64,000 nt of DNA, taken from positions 30,972,634 to 31,036,633 of the forward strand of contig CM076260.1 in NCBI GenBank assembly GCA_038380795.1, read 5' to 3'. The translations under genes and the position numbers were made by a program. Positions 23,029 through 37,216 of the stretch are shown here, one piece after another; the first letter of the stretch is position 1, and every line of letters starts with the position of its first letter. Origin of the DNA: Pyrocephalus nanus. Lineage: Eukaryota; Chordata; Aves; Passeriformes; Tyrannidae. The notes under the pieces are model-generated. The model ran no database searches. It was not told the DNA's origin and saw nothing but the letters and a program-made list of their open reading frames with translations.

Positions 23029-26000
23029 CTTCTGCTATATGGGGAACCAAGGAGACTAATATCCTCGTGCGAGTATCTTAAGATTTATCAAGCTCAGTAA
23101 GTTTGTGGGAGTGATAAGATATACATGTAAAGGGAAGAAAGGTTTATTTATGAACTACCAATGTACCCTTTCTCTTGGGAATGACCAAAGGGATCTGGCA
23201 TGATACAGAAAATCCTGGGATTTTTTTTTCTATATCGCTGTCTACCTCTCTCAGAGGTAGAGCATCCCTAGAGTGAGATGTGCCCCATGAGACATGGAGC
23301 TGCTTTCATACAGTGACCACCTTTGTTAAAAGATTTTTTTCCCCATGTGAAAAAAAATTCCATCTTACACAGCCATAACTTCCAAGGTTAATATTACCTC
23401 TGAGCATACTGTGACCAAGTACAATTGTACTTACCTGGGCAAAGGACAAGTTAAAACTTCATGCACCAGATTTAAACTAGCCTTGAACTATGAGAGATTA
23501 GGAATAAATTTTATGTAATAAAAAATATTGTGCATCTAAATTTTCATGTCTTTCTTTGGAAGCATCCTCTGCAGGTTTCAAGACAGGGCTTGATATGTTT
23601 CTGCTGTTACCCTCTGTAACACAATCCCTAAGTCCTTCTGGCACAAGGAACCCTGAATGGAACTGCTGCTCTCTTATTATCCTCTTCTGGGCTTTGAAAG
23701 CCTTCAAATAACTGAGTGTTGCACTGGAGAAAGGATTTTCTTTTGAAGACTCAGTATGGAAAGTTACATTGAGTCAAATTTCACAGAGGTGTTTTGGGTC
23801 CCTATTTTGAAAGGTAGAAATTGCCTCTCTGAATTTGCAGGCACCAATAGACTGAAGGGACTTCCAGCACTGCAGAGACCAGAATTCAAGTTGACCTAGA
23901 CAAAATGCAGAAATGCTCTAAAACCACTGGTTTCACTCTAATAGAGAGAAGAACAAGCTCTGTGCTTAGGAAAGCCAGTGCTGAGCTGCACAGATGCAGA
24001 CTGGGGAATGACTGACAAGGTAGTAATTCTGCTGAAGAAAAGACGGGAGAATGCAAACGGATCTTTCACTGAACACAGGCCAAACTATTGCATCTGACAA
24101 TATTTGTCAAGCTATTCTAAAAGAAGAAAACATGCTGGATTTTGTAAATAAAGTGCCATCTGAAAAGCTATGCTTCCTTCACCCAACACTGCTGCAATCT
24201 CAGCTGAAGGAGCTGCTCTGGTGTGGGGTGAGACTCAGATGGAAATGTCAGCAGGGACCTCACAGACAAGATGTATGAGGATGGGTAAAAGAAGCAATAG
24301 TTTAATCTGCAGAAGAGGCAACAGAGGTTAATGGGATAATAGTTTATCATAGAGGTGATGGTGATAATAGTAAAAGTAGCAAAAAGATTAAATAGTAGCA
24401 AGGAGCAGTCAGTGTAGATATTTATAAATAGAGTCAAAAGGTCTTCAGTGCTAAAGTTTCTGAAAAAAGCTTGTAGGGTTAATAAAATCATGGAAACCTA
24501 AGATATGAAATCCAACTGTTGTAGCTTGACAGTTGGAAGAATGTGAAGCCTTATAGTGGGGCTTTTAAGCAGTTAAGTATGAAGGAGCAAGAAATGCCTG
24601 TACTGCACCGGAACACTAACAAAAGCTGATGTAAGGCTGTGTGGGAGCTCATGGAGGAGCTATTTCAAATCCTTCCTGGAGCATAGACACAAGTTCTCTG
24701 TGTCCCTGACACTGATAGTTATCTGAGTCCAGAAACCTATCCTTGGCTTTACTTCCACAGGACCATACTAAGCGCTTGAATAAACAGTTGCAGACTAGAA
24801 AGGACTTATTTAGATGCAAAACTTGCACTGTGTTTGTATCCCTACCAAAAATTTGCATTTGGAAATGTGTTTGTATTTCCTACCAACAATTCATATTTTG
24901 TCTTGTATTTTAGGCACTGTTTGTTAGGTACTACATTTGTTATCCTGTTTTATTTTCTTCATTTGCCTTCAGTTTAAGCCTTTTATGTAATACATAACAC
25001 TGATTCCTTCTAAGGTGACTGCAAGGACTGCTTTGTAGTTTTACCTTACAATATATTTTATGTAGTTTTAGGCACTATTGTCTGCCATAATATCCCAGCT
25101 GGTATATGAACAGACTAATAATCCTAAAAGTGTATCTTCTAGGCCAACGCTTTATTATCGTTGACACTGCAATAAAATTGATTCACTGTTCATGAAAGCA
25201 TGTACCATGTCTATTACAATGTCATTCAATACGTTTTATTACTAGAAGAAGTTCATATTCAGTGAAATTTTCAATTTGAAATTGGTAGGGTGGTACATAA
25301 AAGGAAGTTAATTTTGCAGTCTGATGGGAGGTACTTGGTACTGAGATCTTCATATGGAGCCAATTATATGTAAATTTTAATTTCAGTTCTGTCAGAAATG
25401 GTTTAACTTAAAAATATTTAAATATTTTAAATATTAATATAGGGATCATATAAATGCAACATGGAACAACATATTAAATCAACTTTGCTTGTCAATCAAA
25501 TAGTTATATTTTTTTTTTCTTTTCAAATTGGTAATAGTCCTAAGTAAAGCAAATTTGGAACATGAGATATTTTGATGATGGACCAGTTCCTAGAAAAGTG
25601 GTTTTGAAGCAAGCTACAAGATAAAATGTAAAATTAACCAGAGCTTAAGTGTAAATATTGGTGCAAACATACCATCCCTTCAAACACAAGAAGTGTCAGG
25701 CAGATGTATTCTTGACCCATGGACACCTTTAAAATACCTATGACCCCATGCAGATGAAGTGCATGTTGGTGGTGCCCACTTTCAGACCTCAGTATCTTGT
25801 CTGTTCTGTGTTACCCCATGTCTGTCCAGTCTTAGCAAGGTCTTCATATCTTGTAACCAGCTAAGACCTTAGGCACAGCTACTTAGGGAGGTGAGGATCT
25901 TAATATGTTTGAAGCAAAGAATGAGAAATCATATCCTTAATAAAGAGGAATAAAATTATATAAAAAAGAGCCTTTTGATCTTATTCACAACAGCCACCTA

Positions 26001-28684
26001 CCAGGGACACTGTACAGATTTCCCTGGGGATTCTTATGACTCACATTGATGGAAAGGGAGGTCTGGGCTAAGGGATACTTTAGGGAAGTGGATAGACATT
26101 TTGTTATATTTTTTTAGACATGAATGCTTATTAAAATGCTGGATTCAAGGGGCAGGGATAGTATTATAAGCACATGTGGAAAAAATGTACTAAGAAATCT
26201 CTGCGGTTTCATATGTAGAAAAAAGATAGCAGCCAACTCCAGCTCAGTGGGCAGCTAATTAAGCCAGAGATCTCTCTCTACATTGTATTCTAAGTTCAGT
26301 ACAAGACCATGTATCAGCAAGGTGCCATATGATTTTTCCTTTATAGTTTGCAGTTTGATTTCAGGAATGTACTATGCATCATTACCGCAATGATTATTTA
26401 AAGATGAGATGGCTGGATGTTAGATGGGAGCCAATATGAAAGGTGTGTCTTGTTCATGTGCATGATCATTTTCCTTGGTCAGTTACTCACAAGCAGCTTA
26501 GGTCTGTTGTATTTCTGTTCCTAATTTTAATTGAATCTTAGTTAGAATAATAAAAATACAAACACCTTTAATGTTTAACAACATTAAGTTTTATTAAGAC
26601 AGTTGTAAGGAGTGATTTTGTCATTGCTACATATTCTGCTTGCTCCCTTTAAGATGTGATGCTACAGCTTTCATGGTTCCTTTCCCACCTCCATCCACCA
26701 CTTTTCCAATACACAGAGACCAACCACAGTCTAAAAGACTTTTATTACAGGATACAAGAGAAGGAAAAAAAAAAAAGGTGTGAATTCTTTGTGAGGAAGC
26801 ACAGCGTGTGGTCCCGAAGTGGTACCTCTCACCAAAGGAGCATGAAACTTTTAACTGCACATTATACAGAAAACAAAGCCTGGTATGACCTGTACAGCTC
26901 TGCCCCATCTGCTTCTCTAGTTTCATTCTTTTTCCACTTTTTCACAATGACTTTATTCTTCCACATTTGCAAGAAATAGAGCCGGAATAATGCTGCACAA
27001 GGTCATATAGAGGAACACTCTCAAATACAGTCCTAAACCCCAAGTTTCTCTAGATTAGCACATTTCACCTGGCAACTTGGGGGCACATCTGGCTTGCAGG
27101 AGGTTTGAAGAACCCTTTTCCCTGAAGGTGATTGAAAACAAGTTATGTGAACTGCAAGTAAAGCCAAGTGCCACCTTGTGCTCCCCAAGCCTGGGCAGTG
27201 GCAGGCAAGCAGAGGGGCAGTGAACAAAGGCAGCTGCCTGGAGCAGGAGCAGCTTGGCAGATATCACTTGTTTGCGCTATTGCACCCCAATACCCAGGCA
27301 TGAGAGTGGTTGTCTCCCATCTGGGCAAGCATCCAACCTCTGTGCCTGGTCTCTGGCCAACACATGCCTTTGGCAATGGTATGTGAGCCTGTCTGAGAGA
27401 CACAGGGAAAGTTGGCTGTGTGAATGAAGGAAAGCAAGTGAGGGATAAGGAGCAAAACTGTGTTCTGTTGGTGCTAGATCAATGTACAGATCAGTATTCA
27501 TCCTGTGCTAGTGGCGGCAAAACTGACCCTTCAGGCTGACTTTACACATCTTATTTTCCAGGTTGCAAAACATTCCTACGTGTATTCAAGTTACATTTTA
27601 TTGGCCTGAACGACAGTCTCTTTCTCCACATCACGTGCAGTGTACGTGTAATACAGATCGCTCCATGAAGGGTGTTCAGGAACAGAACACACGAGCTTAA
27701 ACAACCCAGCGAGAGTCAGCGACCACAAGCTACAGTGCAAAAAGACAAACAACAGAATCTAATGGATTATGAAGAGTACACTTGGGAGGCACGTGATCCC
27801 CTTCTATTTCTCAGCTACTGGTCATGCTCTGTTGAGGTCTGTGAGAGGAGACCAGTGGTCTTGCTGGGGGGCTCCCGAAAGCAGAGAACACAGGTTATCT
27901 AGGAAGCTCAGCCACCATGGGAAGATTGAATGAATTAGGGTTGCTAGAAGCCCCAGGAGGTGAGGATGTGGATGTTTCTCTGTCAGCCATGTCTAATGAT
28001 TTCAAAAAGTCTTGAAAATTTAGGAGAATAATTTATTTACTGTAACCTGAGCGGTAAAATTAGAGCCAGGTCATTAAATTCCAGGAAGAAAGTTCCAGTT
28101 TAAACAGTGGGGAGAACATTTCTAATAGGACAAACAAGCTGTGGGAAAGGCTGCTGTGGGAGACAGCCTGCTGATTCAATAAGACCCTCTGTAAGAGCAA
28201 GTCATACAAAAATCTGCTAATAATGACCTGGGTCTGTATGAATCTGTCTAGGTGGAATAGATAATCTCTTGATGTCCTTTCTGGAGCTGTTTTGTAATGA
28301 CCTGATGTCTGCAAGCCCTGCTGCAATGATGCAGCATTAAATAGTTTTTATGAGACTTACTGAAACACATGAGGTGTAACTTGCTGCTGATGTTAAAGGA
28401 AGTGCTGAAAAACTGCTTTGAATTCACTGGAGCTACAGTGGAGTTAAATGGTGATAATGAAAATCTAGGCCATAATTCCCTTCAAAAGTGACTTCTAATT
28501 CTTAAAAGCAAAGTGGGACTGCCAGGGTATTTGATTTCTGACTTATAGCATGGTTCTCAGTATTTGCAGAATCAAACAGTCACTCTTGAAAAGTCTTCAT
28601 TAGAAAGTAGAGGATCAGGTGTCCTTATAAGAAGGGATATCAGATACAGTCATCTGAACTTCTGACTCTTTCAGGAGTTGTCTA

Positions 28685-28704
28685 CAAATAAATAAATAAA
28701 TAAT
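28685..28704. repeat. (AAAT)n microsatellite
   Basis: AAATAAATAAATAAATAA, about five units. Confidence 0.85.
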
Positions 28705-29781
28705 TGTCAGCAGGCGACCTAACTACAGCTTGAGGTTGAATCAACATACAACAGGAGTTGTTTTCCCAGGCTGTTCCTAAGGTTAGATCAAATCATATAA
28801 TAGGTTTAGGAGGTTTCAACACCCAGCTCCTCATTATTATGAAGAGATATAAATGCTGTCTTTGTGACTGTGCTGGTTACAGCTGTGTTGTTAGATTACA
28901 ACTTACAAATTCAGTTTTACAGAGTATGAGCAAGCTACTAAGGGAGTGTTTTCATTACTGGCTACAATTCTGTGCCAAGCTTTGTCCTTCATATCATATT
29001 TCTACTGAAATTTCCTACTTCTTCACCATTTTCCTCCCCAAGGGTAAAATCAAAATGCTAGAGGTTACGAAACCAGAAAAATATACTGAATATACCCTGG
29101 ACACATAACAACACTCAAAGAAAGCAAGATTGTGAAGACCAAGATAACTAGAAAAATTTTGATTTTTATTTACACTTTTCCATGAAAGCAGAGCTGATGT
29201 TTGTTGTCCAAACAGATACTGAACAAAAGAATTATTTATCACTAAATTAAGTGTGTGCTGAAGGCAGGGTGTTAGACAAAAGTTCAGATCTACACTTAGT
29301 ACCTTTAAAATACATCTATAAATGAGGCTGGCATGGTCTCAGTGCTTCCTATTATTTCTTGCTGTACTTACGGTTTTGCCACTTTCAAAGTGCAATGACT
29401 GGCTGTGCAAGAGCCAGGACTGCACAAGGAGTCCAGGACTGCACAAGACCACAAGAGTTAGGGCCCTTCTAGGGTGTCTCAGACTTAGGATTCCTCGTGA
29501 ACTTCTTAGTGATTAGCCTGATCTTGCTGTTCCCTGACACCAAGGTGCTGTGGGAAAAAAAATGGCCCCTTATTTAAGTCACTAAATATCTGTCCCATGT
29601 ATGGCATTCACTGGTGTGCTGGGAAGTGTAGTATAGTGGGTGGTTGTTCTGTATGTACCAACAAACTGCTGCTCCAGCAAAGACTGTGTTGAGGATTGAA
29701 CCTTGAAGGGGTCGACCATGTAACAGAATTCTACAGGGCATCAGCCTAGATAGGAGATGTTGGCTTCTGGATGTGACTGTT

Positions 29782-29820
29782 GACAGTGACAGCTGACAGC
29801 GACAGCTGACAGCTTGACAG
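29782..29820. repeat. GACAGCTGACAGC minisatellite-like repeat
   Basis: GACAGTGACAGCTGACAGC is followed by GACAGCTGACAGCTTGACAG. The pieces GACAG and CTGACAGC repeat imperfectly over 39 bp. The CAGCTG cores are E-box-like, but no function can be claimed. Confidence 0.7.
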
Positions 29821-32800
29821 ACCTGATTATTCCAAACAGAAACAGATAATAAGAGAAATAGGGAATTTCTGTTTTTCTGGTGAGAATGTTCACTATCTTC
29901 ATCAGGGCAACTTTGAGAGAAAACAAGCAAGGATATAGATGAGTCCTGACACCTTTAAACTTTTAGCTCTGGAAAAATTCTTCCGTACTGCCCTCTGTCT
30001 TTTCAAATATCCCACTAACATTTACAGAGGAAAATCTGTCCTGGTTGTCCAGCAACACTGCTTGCTAGAGCTGCTAGTGACCATTTTGAGGGACTCAGAA
30101 AATGAAAAAAATGCATCTGGTAGCACAATCTTATCAAGGAGGAATCAACCAAACCTGAAGGACTATGTGGGAGCAACTGTAACTACAGGGAGAGATTTGT
30201 CACCTTTGCAACTTATAAGTTTTGCATATCCACATATCAATAGAAGCACAGAAGTTTATTTTCTGTTCTACAGCTTACAGCTACATATATAAACCCTTTA
30301 CTTTTGAAATCCTCCAAAATATGTGAAATGCTCGATGATGCAGGTCTGATATCCTGGCAGTTTGATTCAACATCTCCAAATGAGTGTTGACAAGGTATGC
30401 ACACTCATCTGATACTTTATGTATTTCCATTATTCTAGGGTGCAGAGCCCATGAAAGAAGCCACAGTTCTGGACCACACCAAATACCATAATTGCTGTCC
30501 TTCAGCCACTTTAGCTTTACCAACTGGGAAAACAATTGATTGCATTAATTTTAAAAGTCAGCTGCTTAGTTATAAACTTCTTTAAAAATTACTATTTCTT
30601 TGTGAAGGCAGTAATCATTAGCACAAACTGGTGCATGCCTTGCAGCACATAGTGCACAGACAGAGGTGTGGAATTTTCTCTGGAGGTCACCAATGAGTCT
30701 CAGCTGAGGCACCTTTTCAAGGTCTGGATGTAATGCTCATCTGCCAGCTGCACATATTTTGATTTTTTAGGCCACCTTCAAGTACTTACGTTGAATATTT
30801 TATAGTCAGAAATACAGATGAGTTTCAGTTCTTGGTTTCTGAAAATCCTGAAGTCCCAGGGAGCTGAAAGTGATCTGCTGCTTTGAAAATGAGGTCACTG
30901 CTGTTCAGTGACCTAACTATGATTATAAGAGCTTACTGGTAGGTTCACATCGGAAAAAAAAAAATTGCCAATAGGCAAACTGAAAAAAATCTGCACATAC
31001 TGTGTTGACATAACTTGGCCAATGTCTGGTGAGTGAGCCTGGCGGGGTGTGAAAATCGGGTGACAAAAGGTATTTTTAAACCTTTTTCTCCTGATGCCAA
31101 CAAACAGCTCAGTGTAATTCTAGCTGTTCTCCTCAGCCCACAGCACACTGTATTAGATTTTTATCTGGTTTTATTGGTCAGTTTCTGTGCAATTCTTTCC
31201 ATATATGAAGTTAAGCAGAGAAAATAAAGGAGCTGGAAAGATCAAATGACTACACTTTTAGATTATTTTTCTTTTTTTATTTATTATAACCCTAAAACAA
31301 AGCTTATGTACCACCATCTTTTATGAAGAAGGCTGATGTTCAAGCAGAAGATGTTTACATATAATTTGTGACTGAAAATCCCATTTTTTTAGCTCATTTG
31401 GAAAATGCCAGCAGTTTAGAGAAAATGCATGCTCAGCCACTGTCAGTTTCCCAGGGATCTTATGCCCAACCCACCCTATTACAGGGTTCCGAAGCAACAG
31501 GAATTTACCAATCAATCTTCGAATTTACCTTTCAATCTTCTAGATTATTTACAAGTATTTTAGTAAGTCTTGTGTAGAGTCCTGATACAAAATTAGATCC
31601 CTCAATTAAAGAAAAATAAACAATTCAATACCCAAAATTTTTTTAAAAGGGATTTTCTCTTAAATGTAATTATAGATAGAATTCATAGCTGAAAGCCTAT
31701 CAGACAAAGTGTATCAGATACATGCATGAAAAGATTTTTCAAACGAAGAGAATATCTTCAAAAGCTCAGGAAACAGTTTAGTCCCCAGCTGCCATGAGAA
31801 GCAAATTCCTGTAGGTGATTGTAACTGATTCATTAGTTTTCTAAGCAGATTTTTCTGAAACCAGATTCTACTTCAAATCAACCTTCTGGAGAGCCTTTCA
31901 GGTGCTAAACTAATCTGAAACTTCGGGCTTGGACACACAATATCCAATTTCAAAAGGTGTGGGGGAGGAGCAGTTGTCACTTCAGCATGCTCAGGTAGGT
32001 CAGGACTTGGTGAATATGCAGTTGTCACTGCTTGCATTGTTACTGTTAGCTGGGACAGCTAAGAAGTCCTTCTCAGTGGCCCTGACCCACCTGTGCCAGT
32101 CCTGGTACAATCATGGAGCAAAAATATGGTCCCTACTCCAGCAAAATCACTGTCAGCACATGGAGCAGCAAGGACATAGAAGGGTGCAGACAGATGAAGG
32201 AACGTGGGGAGAGAGCGAGACAACTACAAATCAGCAGGTAGATCTACCTTGATATCATAGTATGTGTCCAGTAGAGCCCTGACGAAGACACAATTCTGGG
32301 CCAGATCCTTCCATCTTCTCTTTGAATTTCTTTAAAGCTACAAAGCATCCACAATTATGAACTTAATTTAACTGTATAATTAATTGGGTCTTATTCTGCT
32401 TTACATGAGTGGTACTTCAAAAGCATGCGAAGACCATAAACACAAGTTTCATTAGGACCTGCAGTGATGTCATAATTGATTTTAAGGGTCAGAGGAAGAA
32501 CAGTGATAGGGTTTGAGTTCAGCTACAAAATTTTGAAGCAAATGCAAAATTGAGGGTGACAGATTGCCTCTTTATTCAAATGTGAAAAAAAGAGTCTTCC
32601 TTTATTTTTATTTCTCCCCATGTAACTAAATAGTTATTCCAGAAATATCATTAAAATGGATTAAAAAGAAATATTATTTATAAAAGAAATTTCATCACTG
32701 CATTCTATTTTTTTTTTACATGAAAATTAGTAGGTTTTTAATATAGTTAAATAACCCCAAAGCTCTGCAAATGGAATTGTTAGGCTTTTAAAAAGAAAAT

Positions 32801-33524
32801 GTCACTCCCCTGTTTAGCTTTTCTTTTTTTGGGTAGTAGTTGCTACTTGACCTCTCTGTGTAGAAGCTGAGACTGAAAAAGTCACACAAAAAACACAAGA
32901 AAGGAAAGAAATTAAAAACACCCTAAAATTGCTGGCTCCATCTCCTGTTCAGCAAATACCATCTTCATAAATAGAAAGGATGACCACAGTATTGTGGAAC
33001 TGCCTTGCTGTGCAGAAGGTGATTCAGAAATGGAGGAAGTCCAGAAGAACAATGGGGGTGGTGAAGAAAGAGAGACAATTGCAAATTTAATAACATTGGA
33101 AAATTGGAATCAAACCTGAACTTCATTAATGTTTCCAAGTTTCTGTTCTGAAATTTGGAAATATCAGAACTGTGCAATTTCTCCAGTGGTTTAGTATTTG
33201 ACTTTCTGCAGCTTGAGGAGAGATGATAAAGCAGCTCAATTCTAAGTTAGCTCCAGAGAGCTCCTGCATCTTAGGCACATGTTGCCGAACACTGAAATAA
33301 AGTCAACAGTTTTATGCCCCCAGGAGACTGACCTCATTGCAAGTCTTTAGGAAGCAAAGTATTTTAAGACTGGGAAAATCTTTATCAGCCAACTGGGAAA
33401 TGTTTGTGTCTGAGTTAAGGGTTAGATACAATGGTGTACAGCTAGAAAATATAGGTTTTCATCTGGCTATATTTCAAAATGCTTTGTGTACTATTCTGTA
33501 TGTGGTATGTGATGTGTATGATAT

Positions 33525-33572
33525 CATTGGGATAAAAGTAGGAGATAACATTGGGATAAAAGTAGGGGTAAT
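33525..33572. repeat. 24-bp tandem duplication
   Basis: CATTGGGATAAAAGTAGG occurs at 33525 and again at 33549 with identical sequence, followed by GAGATAA in the first copy and a diverged continuation in the second. This is a recent-looking small duplication. Confidence 0.85.
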
Positions 33573-36500
33573 TCTAGGAGATAACTGCAGAAATGTCTAA
33601 GGATTTCCTGTTTTTCTCTTTCACTTCTTTTCAGGTTTGTTGCTGAATGCGAATCTTCAAAATAAGATATTCTTGAGAGATTTCTATTTTCAGACTGTTT
33701 TATCATAAGTGCCTTCCATATCTTTTCAACATGATAATTCAGCACTCTACGGCAATGATTTCACTCTGTAAAAGTTGTAATTTGTAAAGTTCGGGAAAGA
33801 CCATAATAATTTGCAGGAATTGTAGAAAAATTGAAAAGTCTAACTCACCTCGCAGAAGCTTGGAAATTTCAGTAAGCTGAGGTTCAGATTTGATTCAAAT
33901 ATTCCAGATTCACTGAGTTATGATAGTTTTCCCTAAATGATCTTCCTGACCTCATTTAATAAAAATATTTTAATAAAAATAAAACTCAAGACTGATTTAG
34001 TGTTTGGTATTTCAGAAACTTGGTGGAAGGGAGAAGTGGGGGCTATGAGGGGTGTGTGTATGTATTTACACTTCCTTGAACCCTTTTGATAATATTGGAA
34101 AAGATATTATTTTTCTCACAGTATTGCCTAGAAGAATCCAGTTATGGTAGTGCATATTTTCTTGTTATAAATTAGACAATATCTGATATGATGGAGACCT
34201 AAACAAACATGTTATGTAAAAGACTGAGTATTAATACCTATGTCACATGAAATCCACACCTCCAATTAAATGCCTAAATGTACAGCTATTGTTCTCCTCT
34301 GATGGACTTATTTTCTGTCGAGCAGAGATTTGAACTGAGGATTAAAGAAACTTTTTCCCCAAAATGTTTTTTTTTTTCTTAAATTTCTTACCTCTGGGTA
34401 AAAATCTATGTTGCCAAAAGTCATACCTTATGGTAAAACAATCCTTCTTGTTGTTAAAATCTTCAAAGAAACCAAGATTTGCACCAAAGTCATAAAAGAC
34501 TGGAAGAAATGGCATTCAAATGAAAACCAAATTTTGGGATCTGGTGAGAGACAATATTGAGTTAGCTGCTTCAGAAGAAAGGGCTACTGAAAACCAAACC
34601 TAAAGTCCAAAACCTCCCAAGGAGAAACAGCTGGTTTTGGCCTAGGATGTGTTTTCCAGTTCTTAAAATTCCAGTTTTGTGCCTCCAAACTCATAAAACA
34701 ATGAACAACATCTTCAATATTAGCAGAGGAATATGTTGCCATCAATAGGCAGCTCCAGTCAATCTGTTGATGAACTCTATGTTAGAAATTGGTTTCAATT
34801 CTCTTCTTGTATAAACATCACATAACATCACGATCTGACTTCTCAAGAACGTAAATGAGGTAGTGTTAAATTAAGACTTCTAACTCAAGTTAGTCCCTGC
34901 ACAACAAAATGTTTCCATCCGTGCTAGTAATCATGTGGATCACATTTCAGGACTAATGCTATGGATAAGCTAAAGCAACAGAGTTCCAAACTGGATTTTC
35001 TTGCACACAGATTTTCTCACTGATTCCCACAATATGAATGTACTTAAAGTGTGCTGAAAATGGGTTTGGCACTATGCACAATGTCTGGTAAAATAGTCCT
35101 TCCATTCAGCTGTCTATAGACTGAAAAACAGGCTGAGAGAAGTTTAACTATTTAGAAGGTAGACAGCAAAAGAAACTTGAAAAACATCAGAAAAACTTAG
35201 CTGCAAGTCTTTTCATGAAAGATAACAAATTTATTTCAGGAGTCTTTATGTCTGCTGATTATAGCAGTGACCTATTACTTAGAAATTGATAAACTGAATT
35301 TATAGACCAACAGGATTAGTTACAGGATTTCTTTCTTTCATCCTGAATTCATACGAAGTATCATCACTTACCTTGAAAAACAGCATCTTTACCTCATAAC
35401 ATATTAAATGACTGAGTCTGTTAAATTTTTCCAGTGTTAAAGAATGCCTAGCAATAAAACTTGTTTAACACATTAAGTGGTCCTAGTGAGACAAAGATCA
35501 GTCACTCGGTGAGAAGGGTGGTGGGTTCTCCAAATGACAATGGGTCGAATTGTCACGGTAAAGAGATTCATCCAGATATTCTGGGCACCCTTAATTCCCC
35601 AGCATGCAAGAGGGGCTTAGGAATACTCAGGAACTTGTAACTTGGGAGGCTTCTAGATGAGGTGCTGGCACAGTGCTTATTCAGACTGATGAACTCTGTT
35701 CACAGTCTTCCTTTCAGGGAGGCATCAGACCTGCCATCAAGCTCATGAACCATGCTTCCCTCCTGGTTAAGATGCTGCCACTTACAGTTCCAGAACAATG
35801 AAACATATAGTCTTTTAGTAAAGTAAAATATATATAAAAATTGTTATTTTCCGCTTGCAAAGTTAGTGATGTTTTCTTCATTGCACTGCTCAGGTTCCAA
35901 TGCAACTTGATGTGACCTGGAGAAACTGCTTACATGGGAGTCTGATATGGCACCAGCAGGGGTGACTCTTTTGTCTCCATAGCAGCCCTTAGTTCATTAA
36001 GTGTTGCTAGAGATTCCCTGAATTTTTTTCAAAGCTGAAAATTCCTAAATTTTATATTGTGTGCCACAGGGTAGGTGACAACTTTTTGGTCTGCCTTCTT
36101 CTTCTCCATGAATACCTCATATAGTTCAAATTAATCAAACTTAAACTAGACAAGAGTGAGTTGGCCTTTTCTACTGCCATCTTACCTAGAGGGGTGATCT
36201 TTAGGGAGCATTTACCTGTTTTCTACTCCCTTTCCTTGTTGACATTTTCCCACTCAGATCTTTACGTACTCAACAACTCAACAGTTGCTCTCTGCCAGTC
36301 TTTTCTATATCTCTTTCCTTCCAGTAGCAGGTCACTCTTGGGGTTTTCATGAGGATTCATGTGCAGATTTCCTCCTCCTCTCCCTCTGCCTAGGTTTTGT
36401 TGACTTCACTGATAGGGTTTCTGCTTCCCTTGAGAGAGTTTATGACCATCCAGAAATTACCTCTGCTAGGAAATTATTCTTTTCCTTAAAGGAATGTGTT

Positions 36501-37004
36501 CTTAAAAACAACACTAACCTTTCAGGGTAGACTCAAGGGATGACTAATATTTTGGCGTACTCTCAGTGGTTCATATTCTCTCCTCTTTCCTTTCAGTTCC
36601 ATTGTGTGGATTTTCTAACTCTCTTTAGAACATAATTCGAAAACACATCTTTATTTATCTCTTTCACTGTACTTTGTTCTTTTCCTCTCTGTAACTCATT
36701 TTCCTGCTCTGGGAATACAAAATACTCTGAACAAATAACAGTGGGTAAGCAGCACTTTAATGAACATTGTCTTTAATTACTCTAAGTTCTTTCAGGTATG
36801 GTTTTTGTCTTCTCCATTTCTTGCCATCTGTGGTAAAGACAATGCAAGCCTTAGGATTTTGCAGTAGATATCTGAAGTAATTCTTTCCTTCTTTTATCTA
36901 CAGAAATTGATCTCAGTCTAGCCTCTTCAGATTTAAAGGGTTTGGAAAGTATTGACAGTGTAAGTCTCTGTTCCTTTTTCCTCATCCAGCTGAAATGGTA
37001 TGGG

Positions 37005-37005
<1 letters not shown>

Positions 37006-37043
<38 letters not shown>
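37006..37043. repeat. Poly-T tract (38 T)
   Basis: An uninterrupted run of 38 T follows TGGGC and precedes AAAGAAG. A second run of 20 T (37197-37216) lies about 150 bp away. On the minus strand the 38-T run makes an artificial poly-lysine frame. Confidence 0.9.
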
Positions 37044-37048
<5 letters not shown>

Positions 37049-37196
37049 AGAGAGCCAGAAGATTACTGGGAGGTCACCAGTCTCCTCCTCTGTATAACTG
37101 CCAACTTGAAAAAGTTCCTGGATGATTTTCTCTCCCAGCACATGCTGTTCTGCTGTTCACACCATTTATTCTAATACTTGTCAGCTATGCAGTGCC

Positions 37197-37216
37197 TTTT
37201 TTTTTTTTTTTTTTTT
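37197..37216. repeat. Poly-T tract (20 T)
   Basis: A run of 20 T following AGTGCC, about 150 bp after the 38-T run. The sequence between them is not recognised. Confidence 0.9.

Noticed and set aside
31929..32252. 107-codon + strand frame starting MDTQYPISKG
   Set aside because: No recognisable motif; length is within chance for this base composition.
36851..37141. 96-codon minus-strand frame with a long lysine run
   Set aside because: The lysines come from the poly-T tract; the flanking residues match nothing known and there is no splice or promoter context.
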